Under the pieces are notes generated by a model that was given only the letters and a program-made list of their open reading frames with translations, had not been told where the DNA came from and ran no database searches. Below, piece after piece: positions 1-6,319 of a DNA stretch of 18,618 nucleotides. The DNA comes from JBCBWG01 sp964579305 (GTDB lineage: Bacteria > Pseudomonadota > Alphaproteobacteria > Rhizobiales > Hyphomicrobiaceae): contig CAZOGY010000077.1 in assembly GCA_964579305.1 (NCBI GenBank), forward strand, positions 1-18,618, in the 5' to 3' direction. Numbering within the stretch: position 1 is the first letter of the stretch; the number at the start of each line of letters is the position of its first letter. The translations under genes were made by a program, and so were the position numbers.

Positions 1-107
1 CGAACATCGACGGCCCGGGCCGCTTTGCGGCCTTGGGGCGTGAGTCCGATTGGATGCGACATGCATTAATCTACTCAAGCGGGTCGCAGTCCTTGCGCCC
101 CGCTTGA
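1..107 (+). CDS. Possible 3' end of an upstream gene (partial, very uncertain)
   Basis: An open frame enters from the left edge, read from position 3, and runs about 34 codons to a TGA at 105-107. Its composition (Asn-Ile-Asp-Gly at the start, then Phe-Ala-Ala-Leu-Gly) looks protein-like, but it is too short to assign to any family. A competing plus-strand frame stops at 41-43. A short hairpin with one mismatch (78-104) lies inside its last codons. If the gene is real, it converges on bamE and the terminator at 321-357 would serve both. I do not recognise the product. Confidence 0.2.
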   Translation, partial: NIDGPGRFAALGRESDWMRHALIYSSGSQSLRPA

Positions 108-413
108 ACGCGCCGACCTGGCGGAGCTGTTCCGGCCCTAGCGCCGAAAATATCTGGCAGGCTTGGAGCAACCCTCCGACCGCGTGCTTTGCTGCGTGGG
201 CGTGCCGATCGACCGTGGCACAGAAAGACCGACGCGAGGATGGCACGAGGGGCGCACCTCTTCAGGGTTCGGCCGACGCCAAACTGGCTCAATGAAATTT
301 GGAGCCGCGCGTTTGCGATTAAAAAGAAAGGCCCGCGTTTTGATGACGCGGGCCTTTGTCTTTGCGTTTGGTCTTTAACAGGTGCGGGTTTGGTTCGTCG
401 GTCCCGCCTGCGA
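108..413. other. Intergenic region left of bamE
   Basis: About 300 bases without a convincing gene. Several short open frames exist on both strands, but they overlap each other, lack ribosome binding sites and have arginine-, proline- and serine-rich translations typical of GC-rich non-coding frames. The only supported element is the intrinsic terminator at 321-357. Confidence 0.6.
321..357 (-). terminator. Intrinsic terminator downstream of bamE
   Basis: A perfect 11-bp inverted repeat (327-337 with 347-357, AAAGGCCCGCG and its complement) encloses a 9-nt loop. Read on the minus strand, the stem is followed by CTTTTT, the U-tract expected of a Rho-independent terminator. It lies about 56 nt past the bamE stop. 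The plus-strand side has only a weak T-rich tail, so bidirectional use is possible but less certain. Confidence 0.85.
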
Positions 414-893
414 TCAACCGCCAGGCACGTTGGGTACGTTGGAGCCCGGGATGGACGTCCGGCCGAGGTTGCGGAACAGCGATTGGACGATGCTTTCATC
501 GTTGGTGTTTGCCGATGGTGTCGTGCGCGACACGTAATCGAAGACCCTGCCGTCCTTCAGGCCGTAGTTGGCGACCCGGTCCACTGTTCCGACCGGCGAG
601 AAATAGACCGCGATGACTTTTCGGTCGATTTCCTTGGGTTTGAAAAACGCCTGCTGCGCCATGGTTGAGGAGATATAATAATAAGACTTGCCGCCACTTG
701 GCGCGCGCGATTGCGTTGCAGGCGAACCAAGTGCCGTGCGTACTTCGTCCTCGCCCATGCCCGGTTGGATCAATTGCAGGTCCGTTGCGCGGATTTGTTG
801 ACCGTGCTTGGTCACCGAGGCGCTGCAACCCGCCGTCGCAACAACGCCAGCCATCAGCACCGCACATGCCGCGCGGGTGAGCCAGCGCGGCAT
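414..893 (-). CDS. bamE: Outer membrane protein assembly factor BamE (SmpA/OmlA lipoprotein)
   Basis: BamE is a small outer-membrane lipoprotein of the BAM complex, which inserts beta-barrel proteins. The translation begins with a lipoprotein signal (a basic Pro-Arg-Trp-Leu-Thr-Arg start, a hydrophobic stretch, then Thr-Ala-Gly-Cys at residues 20-23). The SmpA/OmlA domain follows, with the family hallmarks Ile-Gln-Pro-Gly-Met, then Glu-Asp-Glu-Val-Arg and a Ser-Tyr-Tyr-Tyr-Ile-Ser core. The product is about 159 aa, normal for alphaproteobacterial BamE. The start at 893 is chosen because it gives a standard-length signal peptide and follows a GAGG 11 nt upstream. The frame is open to an ATG at 968, which would add 25 residues ahead of the signal and has no visible ribosome binding site. 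The gene is divergent from the cytochrome bc1 chaperone gene and is followed by a strong terminator. The Thr at position -3 of the lipobox is less usual than Leu. Confidence 0.88.
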   Translation of the reverse strand: MPRWLTRAACAVLMAGVVATAGCSASVTKHGQQIRATDLQLIQPGMGEDEVRTALGSPATQSRAPSGGKSYYYISSTMAQQAFFKPKEIDRKVIAVYFSPVGTVDRVANYGLKDGRVFDYVSRTTPSANTNDESIVQSLFRNLGRTSIPGSNVPNVPGG

Positions 894-1146
894 CTGACGC
901 GGCACCTCGTGCGTTATGGCGGTGAGCTTTGATGGCGATATGCTGGTTGTGTTCGGCATGTGCGTCATGTGTCGTTGGTCCGCTGGACGTGGCCTTCGTC
1001 GTTTCGCCCCTCAGTCCGTGTCGCGTGCAAAGGGCCTGATTGTGGCGCGATGCTGGCCCAGAACCGTGCTGCGGGCTGGGCCTCACTGAGTGAACTTGCG
1101 ATGGCCGCTTCACGGGTCATGCGTGATTCCGTCAAAGGACAACACC

Positions 1147-1728
1147 ATGTGGAATGTGTTCAGACGAAACCGGCCGTTGGAGAAGGCAGCAACAGATTTG
1201 TATGGCTCTGTTGTGGCGCAGGCTCGCAACGCGACGTTCTACACGCGTGACGGCGTGCCCGATACGGCCGAAGGCCGCTTTGAGATGGTCGTGCTGCACC
1301 TGTACGTGGTCATCGAGCGTTTACGCGCGCTGTCACAAGGAGAGCGGACAACTTCTGCGGGCGAGCAAGATGATCCGAGTGCGTCGCTTGCCAAAACGCT
1401 TACCAGCGTTTTCGTGACCGACATGGACGACAATTTCCGCGAGATGGGGGTCGGAGACCTGTCCGTGCCCCGCAAGGTGAAAAAAGCCGCTGGCGCGCTT
1501 TACGACCGGACCTTGGAATACCGAAAGCTGCAGGCCGACGGCGACCGGGCCGGGCTTGGACAGGCCATTGCGCGCAACGTGGGTGCTGAGATCGCACAGG
1601 TCGATGGCGGCAGACTTGTCGCCTATCTGGAAGCCTGTCAGCGTCTGGTCGATGGCCAGAGCGGGGATCGATTGCTGCAAGGCCAAGTTCAATTCGCTGA
1701 TCCGTCGGATGCCACCGCGGCGGCATGA
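1147..1728 (+). CDS. Ubiquinol-cytochrome c chaperone (Cbp3/UQCC1 family)
   Basis: Proteins of this family (Pfam Ubiq_cyt_C_chap) help assemble cytochrome b into the bc1 complex of the respiratory chain. The 193-residue product contains the family core near residues 27-60: Ala-Arg-Asn-Ala-Thr-Phe-Tyr, then Gly-Val-Pro-Asp-Thr, then Gly-Arg-Phe-Glu-Met, then a Leu-His-Leu helix. The middle part has the typical Phe-Val-Thr-Asp-Met-Asp-Asp-Asn-Phe-Arg-Glu and Gly-Asp-Leu-Ser-Val-Pro segments. The start at 1147 follows AAAGGA at 1134-1140 and agrees with the usual N-terminus (Met-Trp near an Arg-rich stretch). The frame also opens at 1090, but that extension has no homology-like features. The gene heads a co-directional block with DUF177 60 nt downstream, which is the usual alphaproteobacterial order. 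Confidence 0.88.
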   Translation: MWNVFRRNRPLEKAATDLYGSVVAQARNATFYTRDGVPDTAEGRFEMVVLHLYVVIERLRALSQGERTTSAGEQDDPSASLAKTLTSVFVTDMDDNFREMGVGDLSVPRKVKKAAGALYDRTLEYRKLQADGDRAGLGQAIARNVGAEIAQVDGGRLVAYLEACQRLVDGQSGDRLLQGQVQFADPSDATAAA

Positions 1729-1788
1729 ACGGACTTTGCCGCACGCTGGTGACGCCGACATTCGTGTGTCCATTGGGAGTGCGCGACC

Positions 1789-2325
1789 ATGCTGACCTGG
1801 AGCCATCGCCTCGACACGATCGCGAAGGGCGGCTCGTCGTTTGAGCAAACGGCGAGCGCGGATGAAAGGCGGGCGCTGCGCGAGCTTTATCGCGTCTTGT
1901 CTGTCGATGGTGTGCGCGCGCTTTATCAGATTACGCCGAAGGCACATGGCCGTTATCGCGTCAAAGGCCAGTTCATCGCTGATATCCAACAAGCCTGTGT
2001 GGTGAGTTTGGAGCCAGTGCGCGAGACGCTGACCGAAGCGTTTTCGATCGAATTCTGGCCGGAAGATCAGGTGGGCGAGGGGACCGTTGAGTTCGATGCG
2101 CTCGATGCGGACGACCCCGAACCATTGGCGCGCGATCGTATTCCAGTCGGGCGGGTGCTGACCGAATTGATTGCGCTGGCCATTCCACCGTTCCCGCGGG
2201 CGCCGGACGCCGATCTGGAGACACACGAAGCCGGTGACGCAAACGAGACGGCAGCGGGCGCAGATAATCCCTTCGCGGCACTGGCTAAATTACGTGAGCG
2301 AACGGGGGGCGATGGCACCGGATGA
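1789..2325 (+). CDS. DUF177 / YceD family protein (23S rRNA accumulation factor-like)
   Basis: The 178-residue product matches the DUF177 (YceD) family. E. coli YceD is associated with 23S rRNA accumulation and sits next to rpmF-plsX-fabH. Visible hallmarks are the acidic Asp-Asp-Pro-Glu-Pro-Leu segment at about residues 107-112, the following Ile-Pro-Val-Gly-Arg-Val-Leu-Thr-Glu helix with Ile-Pro-Pro-Phe-Pro-Arg, and a C-terminal Asn-Pro-Phe-Ala-Ala-Leu-Ala-Lys-Leu motif common in alphaproteobacterial members. An upstream GGGAG lies 11 nt before the ATG. The gene lies between the bc1 chaperone gene and plsX, as in related genomes. No rpmF follows it here. The family call is confident. A role in 50S biogenesis is inferred from E. 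coli. Confidence 0.85.
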   Translation: MLTWSHRLDTIAKGGSSFEQTASADERRALRELYRVLSVDGVRALYQITPKAHGRYRVKGQFIADIQQACVVSLEPVRETLTEAFSIEFWPEDQVGEGTVEFDALDADDPEPLARDRIPVGRVLTELIALAIPPFPRAPDADLETHEAGDANETAAGADNPFAALAKLRERTGGDGTG

Positions 2326-2551
2326 TCGAAGGCTGTGGGCAAAGCACGAGCCGCCGGCCTTGTGCTGCCAGTGTCCATTGCTTTTGTCGCGGGTGGACGT
2401 CAGCTTTGTCCATGGCGTTACCCGTCAAGTGTGGCATCAATGATTATGTGCAGCGGGCAGATCGCGCGGCACCGCGGCCGAGCGCCTTGTGTTGGACGCA
2501 GGCTTCGATAATGTCCGCGCGATTCGTCACGAGGGATAAGCGACCTCCAGC

Positions 2552-3601
2552 ATGTCATGCGAAACGATCATCGCACTCGACGCCATGGGCGGCGACTTCG
2601 GGCCCGCCGTCGTCGTGCCGGGCGCTGCCTTGTCACTTGAGCGACACCCTGAGCTGAAGTTCATGCTGTTTGGCGATGCCGAGGCCATTCAAAAGGTCCT
2701 GGCCGAGCATACCGCGCTTAAGCCTGTCTGCGAGGTCGTGCATTGTGACAGCGTTATTGCAATGGACGAAAAGCCGGGCCAGGCGATGCGGCGCGGCAAG
2801 GGCTCAAGCATGTGGGCTGCGGTGGAAGCCGTTCAGAATGGGCGGGCTGGCGCGGCCGTTTCGGGTGGCAACACCGGCGCCTTGATGGCGATCTCAAAAT
2901 TGTTGTTGCGCCCAGTGGCGGACATTGAGCGACCGGCGATCGCTGCGATCTGGCCCACGGTCAAAAGCGAATGCATCGTGCTGGATGTTGGCGCCAACAT
3001 TGGGGCATCGCCACGCCAGCTTTGCGAGTTTGCCTTGATGGGCGCGGCCATGGCGCGGGCGCTTTACCACGTCGAGCGGCCCAGCGTGGGTTTGCTGAAC
3101 GTGGGTGCTGAAGACATCAAGGGTGGCGAGGATGTGCGCCAGGCGCATGCGATGTTGCGCGACACCCAGGACATGCCGCTCGATTATGTCGGCTTCGTTG
3201 AGGGCGACGCGATCGGCTTTGGCAAAGCAGACGTGATCGTCACGGAAGGTTTTGCGGGCAACGTCGCGCTGAAGACGGCCGAGGGCACGGCAAAGCAGAT
3301 TGGCGTTTATCTGCGCGATGCAATGACGAGTTCACCCTTTGCCAGGTTAGGCGCCTATCTGGCCCGGGGCGGCTTTGACATGCTTCGACGCAAAATGGAC
3401 CCACGCCGCGTGAATGGCGGCACGTTTTTGGGTCTAAACGGCCTCGTCATCAAATCGCATGGGGGAACGGACGCACTCGGTTTTGCCAGTGCGATCGATC
3501 TCGGCTACGACATGACACGTAGCGGGCTTCTGGTCCGCATGTCCGGCGATGTGGGTGCCTTCCACGGCAAGCTTGCCGAGACCCTGGCCGTGGCGAAGTA
3601 G
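2552..3601 (+). CDS. plsX: Phosphate acyltransferase PlsX
   Basis: PlsX converts acyl-ACP and phosphate to acyl-phosphate, the donor used by PlsY for the first acylation of glycerol-3-phosphate in phospholipid synthesis. It is a peripheral membrane enzyme. The 349-residue product has family-typical length and motifs: Asp-Ala-Met-Gly-Gly-Asp at 10-15, Ser-Gly-Gly-Asn-Thr-Gly-Ala at 104-110, Leu-Asp-Val-Gly-Ala-Asn at 144-149, and Thr-Glu-Gly-Phe-Ala-Gly-Asn at 231-237. The ATG at 2552 places the Asp-Ala-Met-Gly-Gly-Asp motif close to the N-terminus, as in known PlsX. The nearest Shine-Dalgarno-like sequence (GAGGGA, 2532-2537) is rather far upstream. A 226-nt spacer separates it from the DUF177 gene, so it may have its own promoter. 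fabH follows 124 nt downstream. Confidence 0.95.
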   Translation: MSCETIIALDAMGGDFGPAVVVPGAALSLERHPELKFMLFGDAEAIQKVLAEHTALKPVCEVVHCDSVIAMDEKPGQAMRRGKGSSMWAAVEAVQNGRAGAAVSGGNTGALMAISKLLLRPVADIERPAIAAIWPTVKSECIVLDVGANIGASPRQLCEFALMGAAMARALYHVERPSVGLLNVGAEDIKGGEDVRQAHAMLRDTQDMPLDYVGFVEGDAIGFGKADVIVTEGFAGNVALKTAEGTAKQIGVYLRDAMTSSPFARLGAYLARGGFDMLRRKMDPRRVNGGTFLGLNGLVIKSHGGTDALGFASAIDLGYDMTRSGLLVRMSGDVGAFHGKLAETLAVAK

Positions 3602-3725
3602 CCAACGGCATACGGCGCCAACGCGCGCGCCAAGACAAAAACCCTTCGCGGCATGCGTGCGGTCGGGTCTGCAATCGAGCTTCAGCGTGCCGCCTTGGGG
3701 AGACGGCCAAAATCCGGAGGAACGC

Positions 3726-4703
3726 GTGGCCGTTATTCGTTCAGTGGTTCGCGGGGTCGGGGCATACCTACCGAAACGGGCGGTGTCGAACCAAGAACTC
3801 AGCCGTATCGTCGACACCAGCGATGCGTGGATCCGAGAGCGGACCGGGATCGAAAACCGGCATATCGCAGCCGATAACGAGACAACGTCCGACCTTGGCG
3901 TTGCCGCGGCCAAACAAGCGATCGTGCGGGCGGGCCTGGATCCCGTCGACATCGATCTTGTGATCTGCGCGACAGCCACGCCCGATCGGACGTTTCCCGC
4001 CACCGCGGTGCGCATCCAGAACGGACTTGGCGTTACGAAGGGCGCAGCGTTCGACATCCAGGCGGTTTGCTCCGGTTTTGTCTATGCGCTTGCGACGGCT
4101 GATAATTTCCTCAAGGCCGGGCAGGGCAAACGCGCTGTTGTGGTCGGGGCGGAGACGTTCTCGCGTATCCTGGATTGGAAAGATCGTACAACCTGCGTGC
4201 TGTTTGGCGATGGAGCCGGCGCCGTCGTGCTTGAGGCGCAAACGTTGAGCGGCGGGCGCGAGGATCGGGGCATCTTGGCCTCGCGCATCCGTTCCGATGG
4301 TCGGTTTGAGGACTTGCTCTACGTCGATGGCGGGCCGGGTTCGACGCGGACGACAGGCCATCTGCGCATGAACGGCCGCGAAGTGTTCCGCCATGCGGTT
4401 CAAAAGATTTCCGGGGTGATCGAAGAAACGCTGGTCATGACCGGTTATTCGGCTGATGAAATCGACTTGTTCGTGCCGCACCAGGCGAACATGCGCATCC
4501 TGGATGGGGTCGCCAAGAAGCTTGGTGTTCCTTCCGAGCGGATCGTGCGCACGGTTGCACAACATGGGAACACGTCGGCGGCTTCGATCCCGTTGGCGCT
4601 GAATGTTGCGTTTGAACGCGGCGACCTGCAGGAAAATAAATTGGTCTTGCTGGAAGCGATGGGGGGCGGCTTCACATGGGGCTCCGTCCTGATGCGCTGG
4701 TAG
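3726..4703 (+). CDS. fabH: 3-oxoacyl-ACP synthase III (FabH)
   Basis: FabH condenses acetyl-CoA with malonyl-ACP to start type II fatty-acid synthesis. The 325-residue product has the complete catalytic triad in its usual settings: Cys115 in Gln-Ala-Val-Cys-Ser-Gly-Phe, His252 in Pro-His-Gln-Ala-Asn, and Asn282 in Gly-Asn-Thr-Ser-Ala-Ala-Ser. The C-terminal Gly-Gly-Gly-Phe-Thr-Trp-Gly motif is also present. The frame is open much further upstream (an ATG at 3549 lies inside plsX), but the GTG at 3726 is preceded by a strong GGAGG (3716-3720) with 5-nt spacing and gives the normal N-terminus and length. The gene pairs with plsX in lipid precursor supply, as in many bacteria. Confidence 0.95.
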   Translation: MAVIRSVVRGVGAYLPKRAVSNQELSRIVDTSDAWIRERTGIENRHIAADNETTSDLGVAAAKQAIVRAGLDPVDIDLVICATATPDRTFPATAVRIQNGLGVTKGAAFDIQAVCSGFVYALATADNFLKAGQGKRAVVVGAETFSRILDWKDRTTCVLFGDGAGAVVLEAQTLSGGREDRGILASRIRSDGRFEDLLYVDGGPGSTRTTGHLRMNGREVFRHAVQKISGVIEETLVMTGYSADEIDLFVPHQANMRILDGVAKKLGVPSERIVRTVAQHGNTSAASIPLALNVAFERGDLQENKLVLLEAMGGGFTWGSVLMRW

Positions 4704-4855
4704 CTCGCATCTTCCGCAATCGCGCTGGCCGGTGGTGATCGGCGCCGGGTGATCTCGGCGGCGATTGTTCATTCCAGGTCGCGGTCGCGTGGCGGGAAAT
4801 GGTGTTTGATGCAACCTGAGCGTGTTGCGCGCCCGAAACGTTTCCGTCTGGCACG

Positions 4856-4883
4856 TTGTCAACGCACTTTCGCAAGCTATATC
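4856..4883 (+). promoter_or_regulatory. Candidate sigma-70-type promoter for ihfA-merR
   Basis: TTGTCA at 4856-4861 (5 of 6 to the -35 consensus) is followed after 16 nt by TATATC at 4878-4883 (4 of 6 to the -10 consensus). It lies in the 253-nt gap after fabH, about 75 nt before the ihfA start, at a sensible distance for a short leader. This is inferred from sequence only. The gap has no other AT-rich candidate as good. Confidence 0.45.
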
Positions 4884-4956
4884 AGTTGCTTGAGCGGGAA
4901 TGAATTGACCCGGCCAAGGGCTTGGCGCTAGCGTTCCGCGCTGTGGAGGGCACGAA

Positions 4957-5274
4957 ATGGGTAGCAAGACACTGACACGCGCGGATTTGGCGGAAGCCTT
5001 GGTACAAAAGGTCGGGCTGCCGCGCAACGAATCCCACGAAATGGTTGAGACGATCCTTGGCGAGATCTCCAGCGCGCTCGTGCGCGGTGAACCGGTCAAG
5101 CTTTCGTCGTTCGGCTCGTTCGGCATCCGCGAAAAAGGGGAGCGCGTCGGCCGGAATCCAAAAACGGGCGAAGAGGTGCCGATCACGCCGCGGCGCGTTC
5201 TCGTGTTCCGGCCATCCAACATCATGAAAGACCGGATCAACGCCGGTCTGCTCGGGCGGAAGGCAAACAGTTGA
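4957..5274 (+). CDS. ihfA: Integration host factor subunit alpha
   Basis: IHF-alpha forms a heterodimer with IHF-beta that bends DNA sharply and acts in transcription, replication and recombination. The 105-residue product shows the whole HU/IHF fold: an N-terminal helical part beginning Lys-Thr-Leu-Thr-Arg-Ala-Asp-Leu, Val-Lys-Leu-Ser-Ser-Phe-Gly-Ser-Phe at 47-55, and the DNA-binding arm with Gly-Arg-Asn-Pro-Lys-Thr-Gly, where Pro68 is the intercalating residue, then Ile-Thr-Pro-Arg-Arg-Val. Arm and C-terminal sequences fit the alpha subunit better than HU or IHF-beta. The start has a clear GGAGG (4945-4949) 7 nt upstream. The stop overlaps the start of the MerR gene, so the two are co-translated. 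Confidence 0.95.
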   Translation: MGSKTLTRADLAEALVQKVGLPRNESHEMVETILGEISSALVRGEPVKLSSFGSFGIREKGERVGRNPKTGEEVPITPRRVLVFRPSNIMKDRINAGLLGRKANS

Positions 5275-5780
5275 GCCCTGCAGCCAAATCAACCGTCATC
5301 AAGTCTGACGATGCGTTTCGCACCATCAGCGAAGTCGCGGAGGACCTCGACGTGCCCAAGCACGTCCTGCGGTTCTGGGAGCTGAAGTTTCCCCAGGTCC
5401 GGCCGATGAAGCGTGGCGGTGGCCGCCGATACTACCGGCCGGAGGATGCACGGCTTTTGAGGGGCATCCGCGCCTTGCTGTATCGCGATGGCTATACGAT
5501 CAAAGGCGTTCAAAAAATCCTTCGCGAACAGGGTGTCGAAGCGGTCAAGCTGATTGGTGAGGATGGCGCTGAAGAGCCAGCGGTACCGAACGAACCCGCC
5601 CGGGCGCCCGCGCGTAAGGCCCCGGCCAAAAAGCGCCAGGACGCGACGGCTTCGACATCGGATGCACGTGCCATTCTCAAAGATGCGATCGCGGAACTCG
5701 AGGCGTGTCGCGAACTTTTGAAAAGCGCCTCGGCAGACGGTGATGACGTTGCCCAGACGGCGCGTGCGGCGGGGGCTTGA
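5271..5780 (+). CDS. MerR family transcriptional regulator
   Basis: A 169-residue protein with an N-terminal MerR-type winged helix-turn-helix at about residues 16-87: Phe-Arg-Thr-Ile-Ser-Glu-Val-Ala, then Leu-Arg-Phe-Trp-Glu, then Gly-Gly-Arg-Arg-Tyr-Tyr-Arg and a Tyr-Thr-Ile-Lys-Gly-Val helix. A Pro/Ala/Lys-rich linker follows (about 100-128), then a short C-terminal helix likely to dimerise. No cysteine-based metal site like that of MerR or CueR is visible, so the ligand is unknown. The start is a TTG at 5271 whose last bases overlap the ihfA stop (TTGA), with GGAAGG upstream, pointing to translational coupling. A MerR gene directly after ihfA is a recurring alphaproteobacterial arrangement. 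Its targets are not evident here. Confidence 0.88.
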   Translation: MSPAAKSTVIKSDDAFRTISEVAEDLDVPKHVLRFWELKFPQVRPMKRGGGRRYYRPEDARLLRGIRALLYRDGYTIKGVQKILREQGVEAVKLIGEDGAEEPAVPNEPARAPARKAPAKKRQDATASTSDARAILKDAIAELEACRELLKSASADGDDVAQTARAAGA

Positions 5781-5851
5781 TCGGTGTCACAGCCGGGCCT
5801 GAGCGTCGATCCAGCGACCGCGCAGCGAATCGGATTAAGCGCTTCGCGCCA

Positions 5852-5880
5852 TTGACCGGTGCGACGCGATCCGGCATCAA
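5852..5880 (+). promoter_or_regulatory. Candidate promoter of tRNA-Pro
   Basis: TTGACC (5852-5857) and CATCAA (5875-5880) are separated by 17 nt and lie about 26 nt before the tRNA 5' end. The -35 is good, matching five of six bases and containing TTGAC, which alphaproteobacterial promoters favour. The -10 is weak. This is a sequence-only inference. Confidence 0.4.
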
Positions 5881-5906
5881 TGCGGGCCGGGCGAAACCCG
5901 GGACGT

Positions 5907-5984
5907 CGGAGCGTGGCGCAGCCTGGTTAGCGCACTAGTCTGGGGGACTAGGGGTCGCGAGTTCAAATCTCGCCGCTCCGACCA
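5907..5984 (+). tRNA. tRNA-Pro (anticodon GGG)
   Basis: The acceptor arms CGGAGCG (5907-5913) and CGCTCCG (5974-5980) pair fully. The D arm is GCGC/GCGC, and the anticodon stem CTAGT/ACTAG encloses the loop CTGGGGG, giving anticodon GGG at 5942-5944. The T arm GCGAG/CTCGC encloses TTCAAAT. Discriminator A5981 is followed by an encoded CCA (5982-5984). A T-rich stretch immediately downstream could end transcription. It reads the proline codon CCC (and CCU by wobble). Confidence 0.97.
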
Positions 5985-6165
5985 TTTTTCTTTCTGAAGC
6001 TTTTTGCTGCATCTGGCCGCGCGTCGCGCGTTATCGGCCGTCCCGACTTTGAACACACCGCATCAAGTCCATTCGACCCGATCGTGCTTGTCTGGTCGCG
6101 GTCTGCATGAGCGCGCGATCGGCAGTGGGACCGTTTGCGCGATCCCAGTCACGGTTGGCTCGTTC

Positions 6166-6192
6166 GTTAAGGTGTTTTGCTTGCGCCTTAAC
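6166..6192 (+). promoter_or_regulatory. Inverted repeat upstream of the ABC importer
   Basis: GTTAAGG (6166-6172) pairs perfectly with CCTTAAC (6186-6192). The stem extends inward by a G-T and a G-C pair to 9 bp, around a 9-nt loop. It lies about 130 nt before the binding-protein start, so it could be an operator or a transcribed hairpin. The tail TTGTTGTT is only partly U-rich, so terminator function is uncertain. Confidence 0.4.
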
Positions 6193-6255
6193 TTGTTGTT
6201 GAAAGATCGGACTTTCCAGCGCCGCGTTTGATCTGCTACGACAATGTTCTGTCAC

Positions 6256-6301
6256 GGCGTGAGGATAAACGCCGGCAGACACCCCGGTTCTGAAAGCGGG
6301 G
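6256..6301 (+). promoter_or_regulatory. Two small hairpins in the binding-protein leader
   Basis: GGCGT (6256-6260) pairs with ACGCC (6269-6273), and CCCCG (6282-6286) pairs with CGGGG (6297-6301). The second hairpin ends a few bases before the AAGGGAG ribosome binding site of the binding-protein gene. They may shape mRNA stability or translation of a gene expected to be highly expressed. Stems of 5 bp are common by chance, so support is modest. Confidence 0.3.
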
Positions 6302-6319
6302 TTGCAAGGGAGAAATCTG

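Larger units (their letters stand above)
5985..6319. other. Intergenic leader region between tRNA-Pro and the ABC importer
   Basis: A 335-nt stretch without a convincing gene. A 75-codon plus-strand open frame (6004-6231) has no ribosome binding site and a composition that does not look like protein. The region holds a T-rich tract directly after the tRNA, a perfect 7-bp dyad (6166-6192) and two small hairpins just before the binding-protein gene (6256-6301). No integrase gene or tRNA-end duplicate is present. Confidence 0.6.

Noticed and set aside
18..32. GGCCGC/GCGGCC hairpin near the left edge.
   Set aside because: A 6-bp GC-only palindrome with a 3-nt loop and no U-tract is common by chance in GC-rich coding sequence.
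2322..2657. A 111-codon plus-strand frame bridging the DUF177-plsX spacer.
   Set aside because: It overlaps both neighbouring genes in another frame, has no ribosome binding site and does not resemble ribosomal protein L32.
4849..4865. Sigma-54-like TGGCACG sequence before ihfA.
   Set aside because: The expected GC at the -12 position, 10 nt after the GG, is absent (AC instead). The sigma-70-type pair at 4856-4883 fits better.
3768..5240. A 490-codon open frame on the minus strand opposite fabH and ihfA.
   Set aside because: It is an antisense shadow of two well-supported genes with catalytic motifs. Its translation is rich in Arg, Pro and Ser without domain features, as expected in GC-rich DNA.
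6004..6231. A 75-codon plus-strand frame directly after tRNA-Pro.
   Set aside because: It has no Shine-Dalgarno sequence and atypical composition, and it overlaps the dyad of the importer leader.
5907..6319. Possible integration site at the tRNA-Pro 3' end.
   Set aside because: No integrase gene, no repeated tRNA end and no change of gene character is seen downstream. The next genes form an ordinary importer operon.
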